Shown here piece by piece: positions 1 through 8,163 of a stretch of 30,469 bases of DNA (position 1 is the first letter of the stretch; the number at the start of each line of letters is the position of its first letter). Below the pieces are notes generated by a model. It searched no databases. It was not told where the DNA came from and was given only the letters and a program-made list of their open reading frames with translations. The translations under genes and the position numbers were made by a program. The DNA is from a virus, in the IMG/VR virus record IMGVR_UViG_3300043468_002023, positions 1-30,469 of that record; one strand, written 5' to 3'.

Positions 1-1
1 C

Positions 2-1168
2 ATTGACGAAGATGGTTTGTTCAGTGGCACTCCTGGAACGGTGTTGGAAAAATTCCCATACCTTAGCAAAGCAAGCGACGCCAAGAAAAGCGATGGCAGC
101 TCTGCATACTATAAAGATGTGCTAAGAGACCAGAGTGGATATGTGTATGCCATTGCACATCCAGCATCAGCCAACCTAGCACCAGGAGCAAATACAGCCT
201 GGGGTACTACAGTTGTTAGCACTACTTTTGGTAACCTCATAACAGCAGTAACATCAAGCTTTGTTGGTGGTGCTCTTGGTACTCCAACCGACGGTGATGT
301 AACTACTGCATACGACGAGTTCAAGCAAGACGGTTTATATGACCTAAGTTTGGTACCCATTGGTAGTTATGGTGCTAACGTAATAAGCTATGTAGTAAAT
401 AACATCTGTGAAGTGCGCAAAGATTGTGTAGCGTTCTTTGGACCACCTCTTAGCAATGTATTGAACCGTACCAGCACAACTGTTGCTACTACTGCAGTTA
501 CTGGCTACAGAGATGCCATTAACCTTAATACCAGCTATGCTGTCATGGACAGTGGTTGGAAATATCAGTACGATCGTTACAATGACACTTATCGTTGGGT
601 TCCATTAAACGGCGATATTGCTGGTTTATGCGCCAGAACAGATTTTGTAGCTGATCCATGGTATAGCCCTGCAGGTTATAGTCGCGGCGTTATCAAGAAC
701 GTAGTCAAGTTGGCATACAGCCCAACACTTACCGATCGTGATAACCTCTATAAGAAGGGCGTTAACCCTGTTGTTAGCTTCCCTGGTCAAGGTACGGTAT
801 TGTTTGGTGACAAGACTCAGCTTACCAAGCCCAGTGCATTTGATCGCATCAACGTTCGTAGATTGTTCATTGTGCTAGAAAAAGCCATTGCGACCGCAGC
901 CAAGTATCAGCTGTTTGAGTTCAATGATGCATTTACACGTGCACAGTTCCGCAATCTCGTAGAACCATTCCTGCGTGATGTACAGGGTCGCAGAGGCATT
1001 ACGGACTTCAAGGTAGTTTGTGACGAAACAAACAACACCGGTGAGGTCATAGATCGTAATGAATTTGTGGCTGACATCTTCATCAAGCCAGCTCGTTCCA
1101 TCAACTTCATTACCCTGAACTTCATTGCTACCCGCACAGGCATAGCATTCGAAGAAGTTGGCGCCTAA
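2..1168 (+). CDS. 18: Tail sheath protein gp18, C-terminal part (5' truncated)
   Basis: This is the contractile tail sheath subunit, which polymerises around the tail tube and contracts to drive DNA injection. The reading frame is open from the first complete codon of the window (positions 2-4), so the true start lies upstream; the TTG at 17 is not a real start. About 388 residues are visible. The last ~100 residues carry the conserved T4-type sheath C-terminal domain: a segment reading FLRDVQGRRGITDFKVVCD, then a stretch on unassigned new residues, then FIKPARSINFITLNF. The gene is followed after 10 nt by the tail tube gene, the standard T4 order 18-19-20. The identification is sure from family resemblance and synteny. 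Confidence 0.95.
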   Translation: MDEDGLFSGTPGTVLEKFPYLSKASDAKKSDGSSAYYKDVLRDQSGYVYAIAHPASANLAPGANTAWGTTVVSTTFGNLITAVTSSFVGGALGTPTDGDVTTAYDEFKQDGLYDLSLVPIGSYGANVISYVVNNICEVRKDCVAFFGPPLSNVLNRTSTTVATTAVTGYRDAINLNTSYAVMDSGWKYQYDRYNDTYRWVPLNGDIAGLCARTDFVADPWYSPAGYSRGVIKNVVKLAYSPTLTDRDNLYKKGVNPVVSFPGQGTVLFGDKTQLTKPSAFDRINVRRLFIVLEKAIATAAKYQLFEFNDAFTRAQFRNLVEPFLRDVQGRRGITDFKVVCDETNNTGEVIDRNEFVADIFIKPARSINFITLNFIATRTGIAFEEVGA

Positions 1169-1178
1169 GGAGATATAG

Positions 1179-1763
1179 ATGTCCACCGTATTTAACGTAG
1201 ATAGATTCAAGGCTGCGCTGACAAACGGTGGGGTTCGCCCCAACCAGTTTGCCGTGTTCCTTAGCTTTCCGACCTATGTTGGAGCACAGGCCGTTGCAGT
1301 TGCACGTGCTCCATTCCTGGTAACTGCTGCTGAGCTGCCAGGTCAGGACATTGGTCCGGCCACAGTATTTTACCGTGGTCGTGAAGTTAAGTTTGCTGGC
1401 GATCGTATATTTGCTCCCTGGACCATCACAGTATTGAATGACTCAGATTTCAGCATTCGTACTGCCATGGAACAGTGGATGAACGGCATGGAAGACTTGG
1501 TCAACAAGTCCGGCCGTTTGAACCCATCAACCTATCAGCGCGATTTGGATGTATTCCAACTGGATCGCAATGGTGCGGTGCTTAAGGGTTATAAGCTAGT
1601 CAGCGCATTCCCCTCAAACCTTGCTCCAGTACCTCTGGACTTTGGTGCCAATGACCAGATCAGTAACTTTACTGTGACCTGGCAGTATCAGCACTTTACT
1701 GTGACCAATGCCAGCACTACGCAGACACTTAGCATTGCCAGTGTCTTTAGTGGTGCTCTTTAA
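1179..1763 (+). CDS. 19: Tail tube protein gp19
   Basis: This is the major tail tube subunit; stacked hexamers form the channel for DNA inside the sheath. It has 194 residues, somewhat longer than T4 gp19 (163). The start is an ATG preceded by AAGGAGATATAG, a strong ribosome site. Visible family features are an N-terminal FNVDRFKAAL segment, a central segment on the tube-fold beta strands ending FAPWTITVLNDSDF, a helix (AMEQWMNGM) and a final strand pattern FTVTWQYQHFTV. It lies between sheath and portal genes, as in T4. A second protein of similar fold is encoded at 8163. Confidence 0.95.
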   Translation: MSTVFNVDRFKAALTNGGVRPNQFAVFLSFPTYVGAQAVAVARAPFLVTAAELPGQDIGPATVFYRGREVKFAGDRIFAPWTITVLNDSDFSIRTAMEQWMNGMEDLVNKSGRLNPSTYQRDLDVFQLDRNGAVLKGYKLVSAFPSNLAPVPLDFGANDQISNFTVTWQYQHFTVTNASTTQTLSIASVFSGAL

Positions 1764-1779
1764 TTAGTTTGGATTAGTT

Positions 1780-3408
1780 ATGGCCATATCATTGTTTGGT
1801 TTTACCATCAGCCGTGCAAGTCCGGAGGATACGACCAATAGAGCCCAAAGCTTTATTACGCCGACTCCGGATGACGGCGCCAGTACCGTGCAGGCCGGCG
1901 GTTACTTCGGCACCTTTGTTGATTTAGATGCAACGGCCAAGTCAGAGTCAGAACTCATAACACGTTATCGCGAAGCCAGCATGTATCCGGATTGCTCCAG
2001 TGCCATTGACGAAATTGTCAGTGAAGCCATAGCAGCCGTAGATGATGAAAATCCTGTTGACATCAACCTCGACGAAATTGATCTGGACGAAGGCATCAAG
2101 AAAACCATAAGCAAAGAATTCAAAGAAGTATTGCGTTTGCTGGAATTCAACAGCAAGGGATTCGACATCTTTCGTCGTTGGTACATCGATGGCCGCCTGT
2201 ATTTTCAGAAAGTCATTGACATTAAAGCACCCAAACGTGGTGTGCTAGAACTTAGACAGATCGATCCACGCAAGATTCGCAAGGTTCGAAATGTCAGCAA
2301 AGAAAAGTTGCCTACAGGTGTTGAAGTCATCAAGAACATCGAAGAATTTTTCATATACAATGATAAAGGCATTCAGTTCAATGCCAACTATTTTTCCGGT
2401 GGACCCAGCCATACCAATCAGGGCATCAAGATTGCACCGGACAGCATTACCTTTGTTCCCAGTGGATTGCTGGACCTGGAAAAGAACGTAGTTCTAAGCT
2501 ATTTGCACAAGGCCATCAAACCCGTAAACCAGTTGAAGATGATGGAAGACGCTCTGGTCATCTATCGCCTCAGCCGTGCACCGGAACGCAGAATATTCTA
2601 TATTGATGTGGGTAACCTGCCCAAGATCAAGGCCGAGCAATACATGAAAGACATCATGGCTCGGTATCGCAACAAAATCATCTATGACTCCAGCACCGGT
2701 GAAATACGTGATGATCGCAAAGTCATGAGCATGCTGGAAGACTTTTGGTTGCCTCGCCGCGAAGGTGGACGTGGCACAGAAATTACTACCTTGCCTGGCG
2801 GTGAAAATCTGGGCCAGATCGATGACATTAACTACTTTCAGAATAAACTTTATCAGTCTCTGAATGTACCCGTAAGTCGCATGCAATCACAGACTGGTCT
2901 GAATTTTGGTCGTGTTGCCGAAGTTACCAGAGACGAACTAAAATTTGCCAAATTTGTCAGCAGACTTCGTAAAAAGTTTAACGATCTATTCAATGATGTG
3001 CTGAGAACACAGCTCATACTCAAGGGCATCATTACACAAGCTGACTGGGAAATCTTACAAGAAGGCATACAGTATCAGTATGCGCAGGATCAGTATTTCC
3101 AAGAACTCAAAGAAGCCGAGACCATGCGCAACCGCATCGATCTGCTCAATCAAGTACAGCCCTATGTTGGCTTTTACTTTAGCAAGAAATACGTACAGCG
3201 CAACATCTTGCGTCTAAGTGATGACGACATCGAGGACATGGACGAAGAGATTGGTGAAGAACCTCAGATGGTGGCACCTGCAGATGGTGCACCTTTACCC
3301 TCGGCTACAGCAGTGCAAGCAGCCAGCTCAGAAAACCGGCCTGCGAGCCAAATAAATACTCAGAATGAATCAGTTGCGGAGAATGTAAAATGGATTTCAG
3401 CCAAGTAA
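1780..3408 (+). CDS. 20: Portal vertex protein gp20
   Basis: This is the dodecameric portal at one capsid vertex. It nucleates prohead assembly, docks the terminase and connects to the tail. It has 542 residues, close to T4 gp20 (524). Conserved portal features are YREASMYPDCSSAIDEIVSE near residue 65, a segment reading EDFWLPRREGGRGTEI near residue 320, and QSLNVPVSRM near residue 363. The C-terminal ~60 residues are acidic and then Ala/Pro/Ser-rich, likely flexible. The 3' end contains a late-promoter-like AATAAATA and overlaps the gp67 start by 19 nt, so head-core expression can be boosted from inside this gene. Confidence 0.96.
   Translation: MAISLFGFTISRASPEDTTNRAQSFITPTPDDGASTVQAGGYFGTFVDLDATAKSESELITRYREASMYPDCSSAIDEIVSEAIAAVDDENPVDINLDEIDLDEGIKKTISKEFKEVLRLLEFNSKGFDIFRRWYIDGRLYFQKVIDIKAPKRGVLELRQIDPRKIRKVRNVSKEKLPTGVEVIKNIEEFFIYNDKGIQFNANYFSGGPSHTNQGIKIAPDSITFVPSGLLDLEKNVVLSYLHKAIKPVNQLKMMEDALVIYRLSRAPERRIFYIDVGNLPKIKAEQYMKDIMARYRNKIIYDSSTGEIRDDRKVMSMLEDFWLPRREGGRGTEITTLPGGENLGQIDDINYFQNKLYQSLNVPVSRMQSQTGLNFGRVAEVTRDELKFAKFVSRLRKKFNDLFNDVLRTQLILKGIITQADWEILQEGIQYQYAQDQYFQELKEAETMRNRIDLLNQVQPYVGFYFSKKYVQRNILRLSDDDIEDMDEEIGEEPQMVAPADGAPLPSATAVQAASSENRPASQINTQNESVAENVKWISAK
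3351..3358 (+). promoter_or_regulatory. Late promoter candidate (AATAAATA) inside the end of gp20
   Basis: It matches the T4 late consensus TATAAATA at 7 of 8 positions. It lies 31 nt before the gp67 start codon, similar to the spacing of the other candidates before gp22, gp23 and the methyltransferase. It lies in coding sequence, so chance cannot be excluded. Confidence 0.5.
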
Positions 3409-3593
3409 TCGACACCATGGTCACAGACATCATGAACAATAGCAGCTCAGATGCGCGTTCTAAGTTCAATGATGTTATGGCATCTAAACTGACCGATGCC
3501 CTTGATGCCAAAAAACAAGAACTACAACAGACGTTGTACAGAAGCGAACCCGCAGCAGCCGAACCGGAGTCCACTGAAAATGTTCCAGCTTAG
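3390..3593 (+). CDS. 67: Prohead core protein, gp67-like
   Basis: This small protein of 67 residues lies directly after the portal gene, where T4 has gene 67 (prohead core/internal protein precursor, cleaved during maturation). It starts at an ATG 9 nt downstream of a GGAG ribosome site and overlaps the portal stop. The N-terminal half (MDFSQVIDTMVTDIMNNSSS and on) looks helical. A coiled helix follows (DALDAKKQELQQTLY), and the last ~17 residues are an acidic Ala/Pro/Glu tail. The assignment rests on size, position and the look of the first 50 residues; there is no enzymatic motif. Its last 14 nt overlap the next gene. Confidence 0.72.
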   Translation: MDFSQVIDTMVTDIMNNSSSDARSKFNDVMASKLTDALDAKKQELQQTLYRSEPAAAEPESTENVPA

Positions 3594-3801
3594 AGATTTC
3601 AGACAACTACAGATTGAAAAAGAACTCGAAGGACTGGATGAGCTCTTAGAAAAGCTCAAGCCTTCGGATCCTACCAGCAAGTATATTCACGATTTCGTTC
3701 ATAGTGACAATCCAAAGTTTGCTGGCAAAAGCAAAAAGGAACGCATTCGCATGGCCTTGGGTGCCAAGTATGGCGCCATGCGCAAGATGAAACAAGGATA
3801 A
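3580..3801 (+). CDS. Small conserved protein in gp68 position
   Basis: This is a 73-residue basic/charged protein. I chose the ATG at 3580, which overlaps the gp67 end by 14 nt; upstream in-frame starts would run through gp67 in another frame. The protein begins with an amphipathic Glu/Leu-rich helix (residues ~7-28). It ends with a motif on FVHSDNPKFAGKSKKERIRM followed by ALGAKYGAMRKMK, a basic helix seen in many small phage proteins. T4 gene 68 (prohead core) occupies this place but is about twice as long, so homology is uncertain. Possible roles are prohead core component or nucleic-acid binding; no function can be assigned from sequence alone. Confidence 0.6.
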   Translation: MFQLRDFRQLQIEKELEGLDELLEKLKPSDPTSKYIHDFVHSDNPKFAGKSKKERIRMALGAKYGAMRKMKQG

Positions 3802-3805
3802 AAAA

Positions 3806-4201
3806 ATGCCTCAGCACATCCTAAAAAAGGTCAGACAACAGGCCGTAGTACAGTACATAGGTTCAGGTTCTAGTACTGTGGACCTAGCAGCCTTGGCCTT
3901 GGCTGATGAAACTTTCGATAGAGCCAACAGTAAAGTAACTCTGGCCCATGTATATTTTAACTTTGTAACCGCAGGCAACATACAAAGAGCCGATGGTACA
4001 ACCATTCTAGAAGTTGGTGCAGGTGCTCTGGATAACTGGGACATGAGCCAGCAAGGCGGATTTGTACTAAGCCAAAGTGCCAACACCAATGTCATTGTTA
4101 ACATGGGTGCTAGTGCTGGTACTGTCATACTTACCCTGCATAAATCTGCAGGCTATGCTGAGCCAGATAATCAATCCAGAACAACCGCCAATAAGTGGTA
4201 A
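3806..4201 (+). CDS. Unknown protein, probably a virion structural component
   Basis: This 131-residue protein is not recognised by function. It starts with ATG four nt after the preceding stop; the weak upstream AAGGATAA may serve as ribosome site. The sequence is rich in Ala, Gly, Thr and Val in alternating hydrophobic patterns (for example VILTLHKSAGYAEP near the end), typical of beta-sandwich surface or decoration proteins. It sits inside the head gene block between the gp67/68-like genes and the gp21 protease. A head decoration or minor capsid role is therefore plausible, but this is inference from context. T4 itself has no gene of this type here. Confidence 0.6.
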   Translation: MPQHILKKVRQQAVVQYIGSGSSTVDLAALALADETFDRANSKVTLAHVYFNFVTAGNIQRADGTTILEVGAGALDNWDMSQQGGFVLSQSANTNVIVNMGASAGTVILTLHKSAGYAEPDNQSRTTANKW

Positions 4202-4204
4202 GCC

Positions 4205-4855
4205 ATGAAACTAATCAGAGAAAGTACTCAGGAACTGCAGTACATTACCGAAGATGCCAAAAGTGGCGGCAAAAGCTACTTCATCGAAGGTATCTTCATG
4301 CAGTCCGATCAACAGAACAGAAATGGTCGAGTATATCCTTACTCGGTCATGGAAAAAGAGCTCCAGCGTTATCAGAACATGATAGCCGAAAAGCGAAGCT
4401 TGGGTGAATTAGGACATCCTGACAACCCTAGCATAAACTTAAATCAGGTAAGCCACCTGATCACCAGCCTAAAATTCGAAGGCAAGGACGTCATAGGTCG
4501 TGCTAAGATTTTAGAAACACCCATGGGCAAGATTGCCCGCAACTTTATTGATGAGGGTGTGCGCCTTGGTGTTAGCAGTCGTGGACTAGGTAGTCTCAAA
4601 GAGAACAGGGATGGCATCATGGAAGTGCAGGATGATTTTCATCTTGCTACTGTAGACATTGTTGCTGATCCTAGTGCTCCAGATGCCTTTGTTGCTGGCA
4701 TCATGGAAGGCAAGGAATGGATTCTGGAAAATGGTCGTTGGACCAGCGTGCAGGTAGAAAAAGCACAGGCGACCATTAAAAAAGCATCCAAGGCAGCATT
4801 GGACGAAACCAAGATTAAAATCTGGGAACAGTTCATGGCAGGCCTTTCAAGGTAA
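4205..4855 (+). CDS. 21: Prohead core maturation protease gp21
   Basis: This serine protease of the prohead core (herpesvirus-assemblin-like fold) cleaves scaffold and capsid proteins after glutamate during maturation and then destroys itself. It has 216 residues, near T4 gp21 (212). The family catalytic His is visible as H71 in SLGELGHPDNP. The nucleophile Ser lies in the motif GVSSRGLG (S124/S125). VDIVADPSAPDAF around residue 150 is also typical. It is followed by the scaffold gene it processes. A matching cleavage site is visible in gp23 (L51-T-E53). The assignment is firm. Confidence 0.95.
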   Translation: MKLIRESTQELQYITEDAKSGGKSYFIEGIFMQSDQQNRNGRVYPYSVMEKELQRYQNMIAEKRSLGELGHPDNPSINLNQVSHLITSLKFEGKDVIGRAKILETPMGKIARNFIDEGVRLGVSSRGLGSLKENRDGIMEVQDDFHLATVDIVADPSAPDAFVAGIMEGKEWILENGRWTSVQVEKAQATIKKASKAALDETKIKIWEQFMAGLSR

Positions 4856-4862
4856 TCATTCT

Positions 4863-4870
4863 TATAAATA
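4863..4870 (+). promoter_or_regulatory. T4-type late promoter TATAAATA before gp22
   Basis: This is a perfect match to the T4 late promoter element, recognised in T4 by gp55-programmed RNA polymerase. It lies in the 48-nt gap between gp21 and gp22, 33 nt before the gp22 start. It is followed by an AT-rich stretch and the strong ribosome site TTAGGAGAC. Confidence 0.8.
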
Positions 4871-4903
4871 AACAATAGCAAAAAATCATTTAGGAGACTC
4901 TAA

Positions 4904-6061
4904 ATGTCGGTAGATAGTAAAATTAAACAGTTGCTGGAGCGTCTAGAGGCTCGCAAACTTGATGAGGCCGAAACCATGGGTGCCGGAAGCGTTACCAAGG
5001 ACAGCACAATGAAGACTCAAGTATCAGGCGATGCAACTAACCCCATGCAAGGTTCTAGCGAAAAGGCTAGCTTTGAAACCAGGGATGAAAAAGAGCCCAA
5101 TCAAGGTGCCGTTGCTGCTAAGCCACTGGGCATGAAGAATACACTTACGGCTCAGGGACCTGGCCAAGCTCCTAACTTTACAACAGTTGCCAATCAGCCA
5201 GCCAATGCGGTGAATCAATCCACCAGTAAGGGCAATGTTCATCAGGAAGAAACCGAAGTAGAAGCTGATCTCGTCGAAGAAATTACCGACGATGAAGTAG
5301 CTGCTAGCGCCGAAACAGCTGAGCCAACCCAGGTACAGGCCATCGACCTTAGCCCAATCTTTGGTGCTGATCTTAGCGAAGAATTCAGAGAAAAAGCAAC
5401 CAGCATTTTTGAAGCTGCTGTTGTTGCTCGTGTAAACCACGAAATGGAAAAAATCAATGCAGCCCTCGATGAGAAGTTTGCCGAGGATGTAGCTGAATTC
5501 CAGAAACAAATCGTGGAAAAAGTAGATTCCTACCTCAACTATGTGGTAGAAAATTGGATGAAGGAAAACGAAGTTGCGATTGAACAAGGTCTCCGCACCG
5601 AAATCGCCGAGGACTTTATCCAAGGTCTCCAGGTACTATTCAAAGAACACTATATTGAAGTGCCTGAAGAAAAATATGATGTACTAGGTGAACTAGAAGC
5701 AACAGCATTGGAACTTCAGACTCAAGTAGACGAAGTCATGAACGAAAATGTTGAGCTCAAACAACAGGTTGTTGAGATGCAACGCCTGGCTGTTATTGCC
5801 GAGATGAGCAAAGATCTCGCCGACACCGAAAAGTCAAAGCTGAACAAGCTCTTGGAAGGTGTTCAATTCGAAGATGAGCAGTTATTCAAAGACAAAGTAA
5901 ATGTCATCAAAGAAAATTACTTTCCTAAGAATGCACCTGCTGCAGCATCGTCAGTTCAGAATCTGGTCGAAGACGCTTCACAAGCACCGGCCAACATGAG
6001 TGCTGATAGTGTTGTAAACCAGTATGCTCAGGCTCTCTCAAGAACCGTCAAGAAAAAGTAA
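4904..6061 (+). CDS. 22: Prohead core scaffold protein gp22
   Basis: This is the major internal scaffold of the prohead, degraded by gp21 before DNA packaging. It has 385 residues, longer than T4 gp22 (269). The extra length comes mostly from a low-complexity, Ala/Thr/Gln/Glu-rich N-terminal part (residues ~20-150). The C-terminal ~230 residues are highly acidic and alpha-helical with long coiled-coil character (for example around residues 260-320), as expected of this scaffold. It has its own late promoter and the ribosome site TTAGGAGAC before ATG 4904. It lies between gp21 and gp23 in canonical order. Confidence 0.92.
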   Translation: MSVDSKIKQLLERLEARKLDEAETMGAGSVTKDSTMKTQVSGDATNPMQGSSEKASFETRDEKEPNQGAVAAKPLGMKNTLTAQGPGQAPNFTTVANQPANAVNQSTSKGNVHQEETEVEADLVEEITDDEVAASAETAEPTQVQAIDLSPIFGADLSEEFREKATSIFEAAVVARVNHEMEKINAALDEKFAEDVAEFQKQIVEKVDSYLNYVVENWMKENEVAIEQGLRTEIAEDFIQGLQVLFKEHYIEVPEEKYDVLGELEATALELQTQVDEVMNENVELKQQVVEMQRLAVIAEMSKDLADTEKSKLNKLLEGVQFEDEQLFKDKVNVIKENYFPKNAPAAASSVQNLVEDASQAPANMSADSVVNQYAQALSRTVKKK

Positions 6062-6063
6062 GT

Positions 6064-6071
6064 AATAAATA
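6064..6071 (+). promoter_or_regulatory. Late promoter candidate AATAAATA before gp23
   Basis: This is a 7 of 8 match to TATAAATA. It lies in the short gap just after the gp22 stop, 26 nt before the gp23 start, and is followed by TTTAGGAGACC as ribosome site. The same arrangement is seen before gp22. Confidence 0.7.
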
Positions 6072-6097
6072 TTACAAAGATCCTTTAGGAGACCTTA

Positions 6098-7396
6098 ATG
6101 TTTTTGTCCGAACAACTTCAAAGCAAATGGGCACAGATTCTGGACCATCCAGATCTCCCCGAAATCAAAGACAGCTATAAGCGTCAAGTAACCAGTGTTC
6201 TTCTTGAGAACCAAGAAAAAGCACTGCGTGAAGAGCGTAGCTCAATGTTGACCGAAACTCCTGCTAACAGCATTGGTGACGGTACAGTTGGTGTTGCCAA
6301 GTATGACCCCATCCTTATTGGATTGGTTCGTCGTGCCATGCCTAACCTCATGGCCTATGACATCTGCGGTGTTCAGCCCATGACTGGTCCTACGGGCCTG
6401 ATTTTTGCAATGCGTGCCATGTATGGTTCAAACCGTACAGCCACCGACCGTGGTCAGTACGAAGCACTGTACAACGAAGCCGACACCGACTTCAGTGGTG
6501 ACGCAACTAGCACCCACAGTGGTTCTATTAGCAACATCCTGGCAACTGGCAGCTATACCACTGGTACAGCTAATAGCACAGCCAACATGGAAGCTGCTCA
6601 AGACTACAATGAAATGTCTTTTGCAATTGACAAGACAACTGTTACTGCCAAGAGCCGTGCGCTTAAAGCAGAATACACAGTTGAACTTGCTCAGGACCTG
6701 AAAGCCATTCATGGTTTGGATGCTGAGGCTGAGCTAAGCAACATCCTTAGCCAAGAGTTCATGTTTGAGATCAACCGCGAAGTAGTTCGTTTGATCTACA
6801 AAGTAGCCAAAATTGGTAGCCCAGCTACTGCAGCTCCTGGTACTTTTGACCTTGACGTTGATTCCAACGGTCGTTGGAGCGTAGAGCGTTTCAAAGGTCT
6901 GTTGTTCAACATTGAGCGTGATGCCAACCATATTGCCCAAGACACACGTCGTGGCAAAGGTAACATCATTGTTTGCTCTGCAGACGTAGCTAGCGCCCTG
7001 GCCATGGCTGGTGTGCTTGATTATGCTCCTGCACTGAGCACCAACCTCACAGTTGACGATACAGGCAATACTTTTGCTGGTGTATTGAACGGTCGTTTCC
7101 GTGTATACATCGACCCATATACTGGCAACCTTGGTGCTGCTAACCAGTTTTACATGGTAGGTTATAAGGGTGCAAGTCCTTATGACGCTGGTATTTTCTA
7201 TTGCCCATACGTGCCTCTGCAAATGGTTCGTGCCATCGATCCTAACAGCTTCCAGCCAAAGATTGGCTTCAAGACTCGTTACGGTCTAATCGCTAACCCA
7301 TATGTAACTGCTGCTAACGGTGCTAACGATGCAGATAGCTTCACCGCTAACCGCAATCAGTACTATCGCAAGACCCGTGTTGTAAACCTCATGTAA
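6098..7396 (+). CDS. 23: Major capsid protein gp23
   Basis: This HK97-fold capsid subunit forms the hexamers of the head. It has 432 residues, shorter than T4 gp23 (521) but like many marine T4-like phages. The N-terminal ~53 residues form a charged helical prosequence ending in LTE (51-53), which fits the gp21 rule of cleavage after (L/I)-x-E; the mature protein would start at T54. Conserved stretches include GLVRRAMPNLMAYDICGVQP, FAMRAMYG, and the C-terminal KIGFKTRYGLIANPYV. It has a strong ribosome site and its own late promoter. Tandem TAA TAA stops end it, followed by hairpins and a terminator, as expected for a very highly expressed gene. Confidence 0.97.
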   Translation: MFLSEQLQSKWAQILDHPDLPEIKDSYKRQVTSVLLENQEKALREERSSMLTETPANSIGDGTVGVAKYDPILIGLVRRAMPNLMAYDICGVQPMTGPTGLIFAMRAMYGSNRTATDRGQYEALYNEADTDFSGDATSTHSGSISNILATGSYTTGTANSTANMEAAQDYNEMSFAIDKTTVTAKSRALKAEYTVELAQDLKAIHGLDAEAELSNILSQEFMFEINREVVRLIYKVAKIGSPATAAPGTFDLDVDSNGRWSVERFKGLLFNIERDANHIAQDTRRGKGNIIVCSADVASALAMAGVLDYAPALSTNLTVDDTGNTFAGVLNGRFRVYIDPYTGNLGAANQFYMVGYKGASPYDAGIFYCPYVPLQMVRAIDPNSFQPKIGFKTRYGLIANPYVTAANGANDADSFTANRNQYYRKTRVVNLM

Positions 7397-7400
7397 TAAA

Positions 7401-7442
7401 GTTGGTCTTGCGGGACCGACTATGAAGTCGACACAGATCGAC
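7401..7442 (+). other. Alternative hairpins in the gp23 3' untranslated region
   Basis: Three overlapping inverted repeats lie between the gp23 stop and the terminator. GTTGGTC (7401-7407) pairs with GACCGAC (7414-7420) through one G-U pair. CGAC (7417-7420) pairs with GTCG (7427-7430). GTCGA (7427-7431) pairs with TCGAC (7438-7442). The second shares bases with both others, so the structures compete. They may protect the 3' end of the gp23 transcript; no known RNA family is recognised. Confidence 0.4.
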
Positions 7443-7446
7443 GATT

Positions 7447-7471
7447 GGGGCGCTTAGGCGCCCCTTTTTTT
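7447..7471 (+). terminator. Rho-independent terminator after gp23
   Basis: A perfect 7-bp GC-only stem, GGGGCGC (7447-7453) with GCGCCCC (7458-7464), closes a four-base loop TTAG and is followed directly by seven T residues (7465-7471). This is a textbook intrinsic terminator on the + strand. It ends the head gene transcript and separates it from the methyltransferase. Confidence 0.93.
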
Positions 7472-7474
7472 CAA

Positions 7475-7482
7475 TATAAATA
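7475..7482 (+). promoter_or_regulatory. T4-type late promoter TATAAATA before the methyltransferase
   Basis: This is a perfect eight-base match, four nt after the terminator T-tract and 24 nt before ATG 7507. A ribosome site TTAGGAG lies in between. Terminator plus promoter make the next gene start a new transcription unit. Confidence 0.8.
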
Positions 7483-7506
7483 TTGATATTACATTAGGAG
7501 ATTTTT

Positions 7507-8163
7507 ATGCTATGGCGTAATGATTTGGTAAAAGATATAAGATTTCATGATTCAGATGATGATGTTGATGAACCCCTACGTGCAAGAATGAATGTATCTT
7601 GGAATATTCCGCCCGATCAGGCTGGACCATATTCGCACTTTACATTGGATAATCACAGAGCTTTGCAGTTTTCCATAGATAACTTCAAACAACGAACTGG
7701 CAGACCTCTTAGAACAATTTTAGAAATTGGTGTTGGTATAAAGTTTTTCATGGATCATGGATCAGCATCTACTTCGACTCTTTTGAAAAACCTAGATGCT
7801 GATGGTAAGTATTTGGGTATCGATATTCAAGATTCAAGTCATGTGCATGATCCCAACAAGGGGATTCATACCATGATTGTTAGGTCTGAAGACATAGCAA
7901 CAGTTCGTAAAAAAATGCTAGAAATTGGTATCAATGAAATTGATTATTTGTTTATTGATGGATGGCACAGTATTAATCAGGTTTTAAAAGAATGGGAATA
8001 TACACAATTCCTTAGTCCTGGCGCTGTAGTCGGCTGGCACGATACCAAGGCTCATCCTGGACCATATTTGTTTTTGCGAAATCTAGATAAAAACAAATGG
8101 GTGTCCTATGAAAACCTATGCCCAAACGACTATGGATTTGGATACTGCTATAGAAAGAATTAA
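7507..8163 (+). CDS. Class I SAM-dependent methyltransferase
   Basis: This 218-residue protein has Rossmann methyltransferase features: ILEIGVG at ~71-77 (SAM motif I), then YLGIDIQ (motif II acidic end), and IDYLFIDGWHS with LSPGAVVGWHDT near residues 145-178. The last pattern is typical of the methyltransferase_24/sugar-biosynthesis O-methyltransferase group, so a sugar or small molecule is a likelier target than DNA; no DNA-methylase catalytic motif (NPPY, PCQ) is seen. Its codon use differs from its neighbours: of 13 serine codons, 10 are TCN and 3 AGY, while the phage core prefers AGY. With its own terminator-promoter flank, it looks like a recently gained 'moron'. It overlaps the next gene as TAATG. 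Confidence 0.8.
   Translation: MLWRNDLVKDIRFHDSDDDVDEPLRARMNVSWNIPPDQAGPYSHFTLDNHRALQFSIDNFKQRTGRPLRTILEIGVGIKFFMDHGSASTSTLLKNLDADGKYLGIDIQDSSHVHDPNKGIHTMIVRSEDIATVRKKMLEIGINEIDYLFIDGWHSINQVLKEWEYTQFLSPGAVVGWHDTKAHPGPYLFLRNLDKNKWVSYENLCPNDYGFGYCYRKN

Noticed and set aside
5024-5623. 199-codon open frame on the - strand opposite gp22
   Set aside because: It lies wholly inside a certain gene on the other strand, has no ribosome site or promoter, and its sequence looks like a low-complexity shadow of the acidic scaffold.
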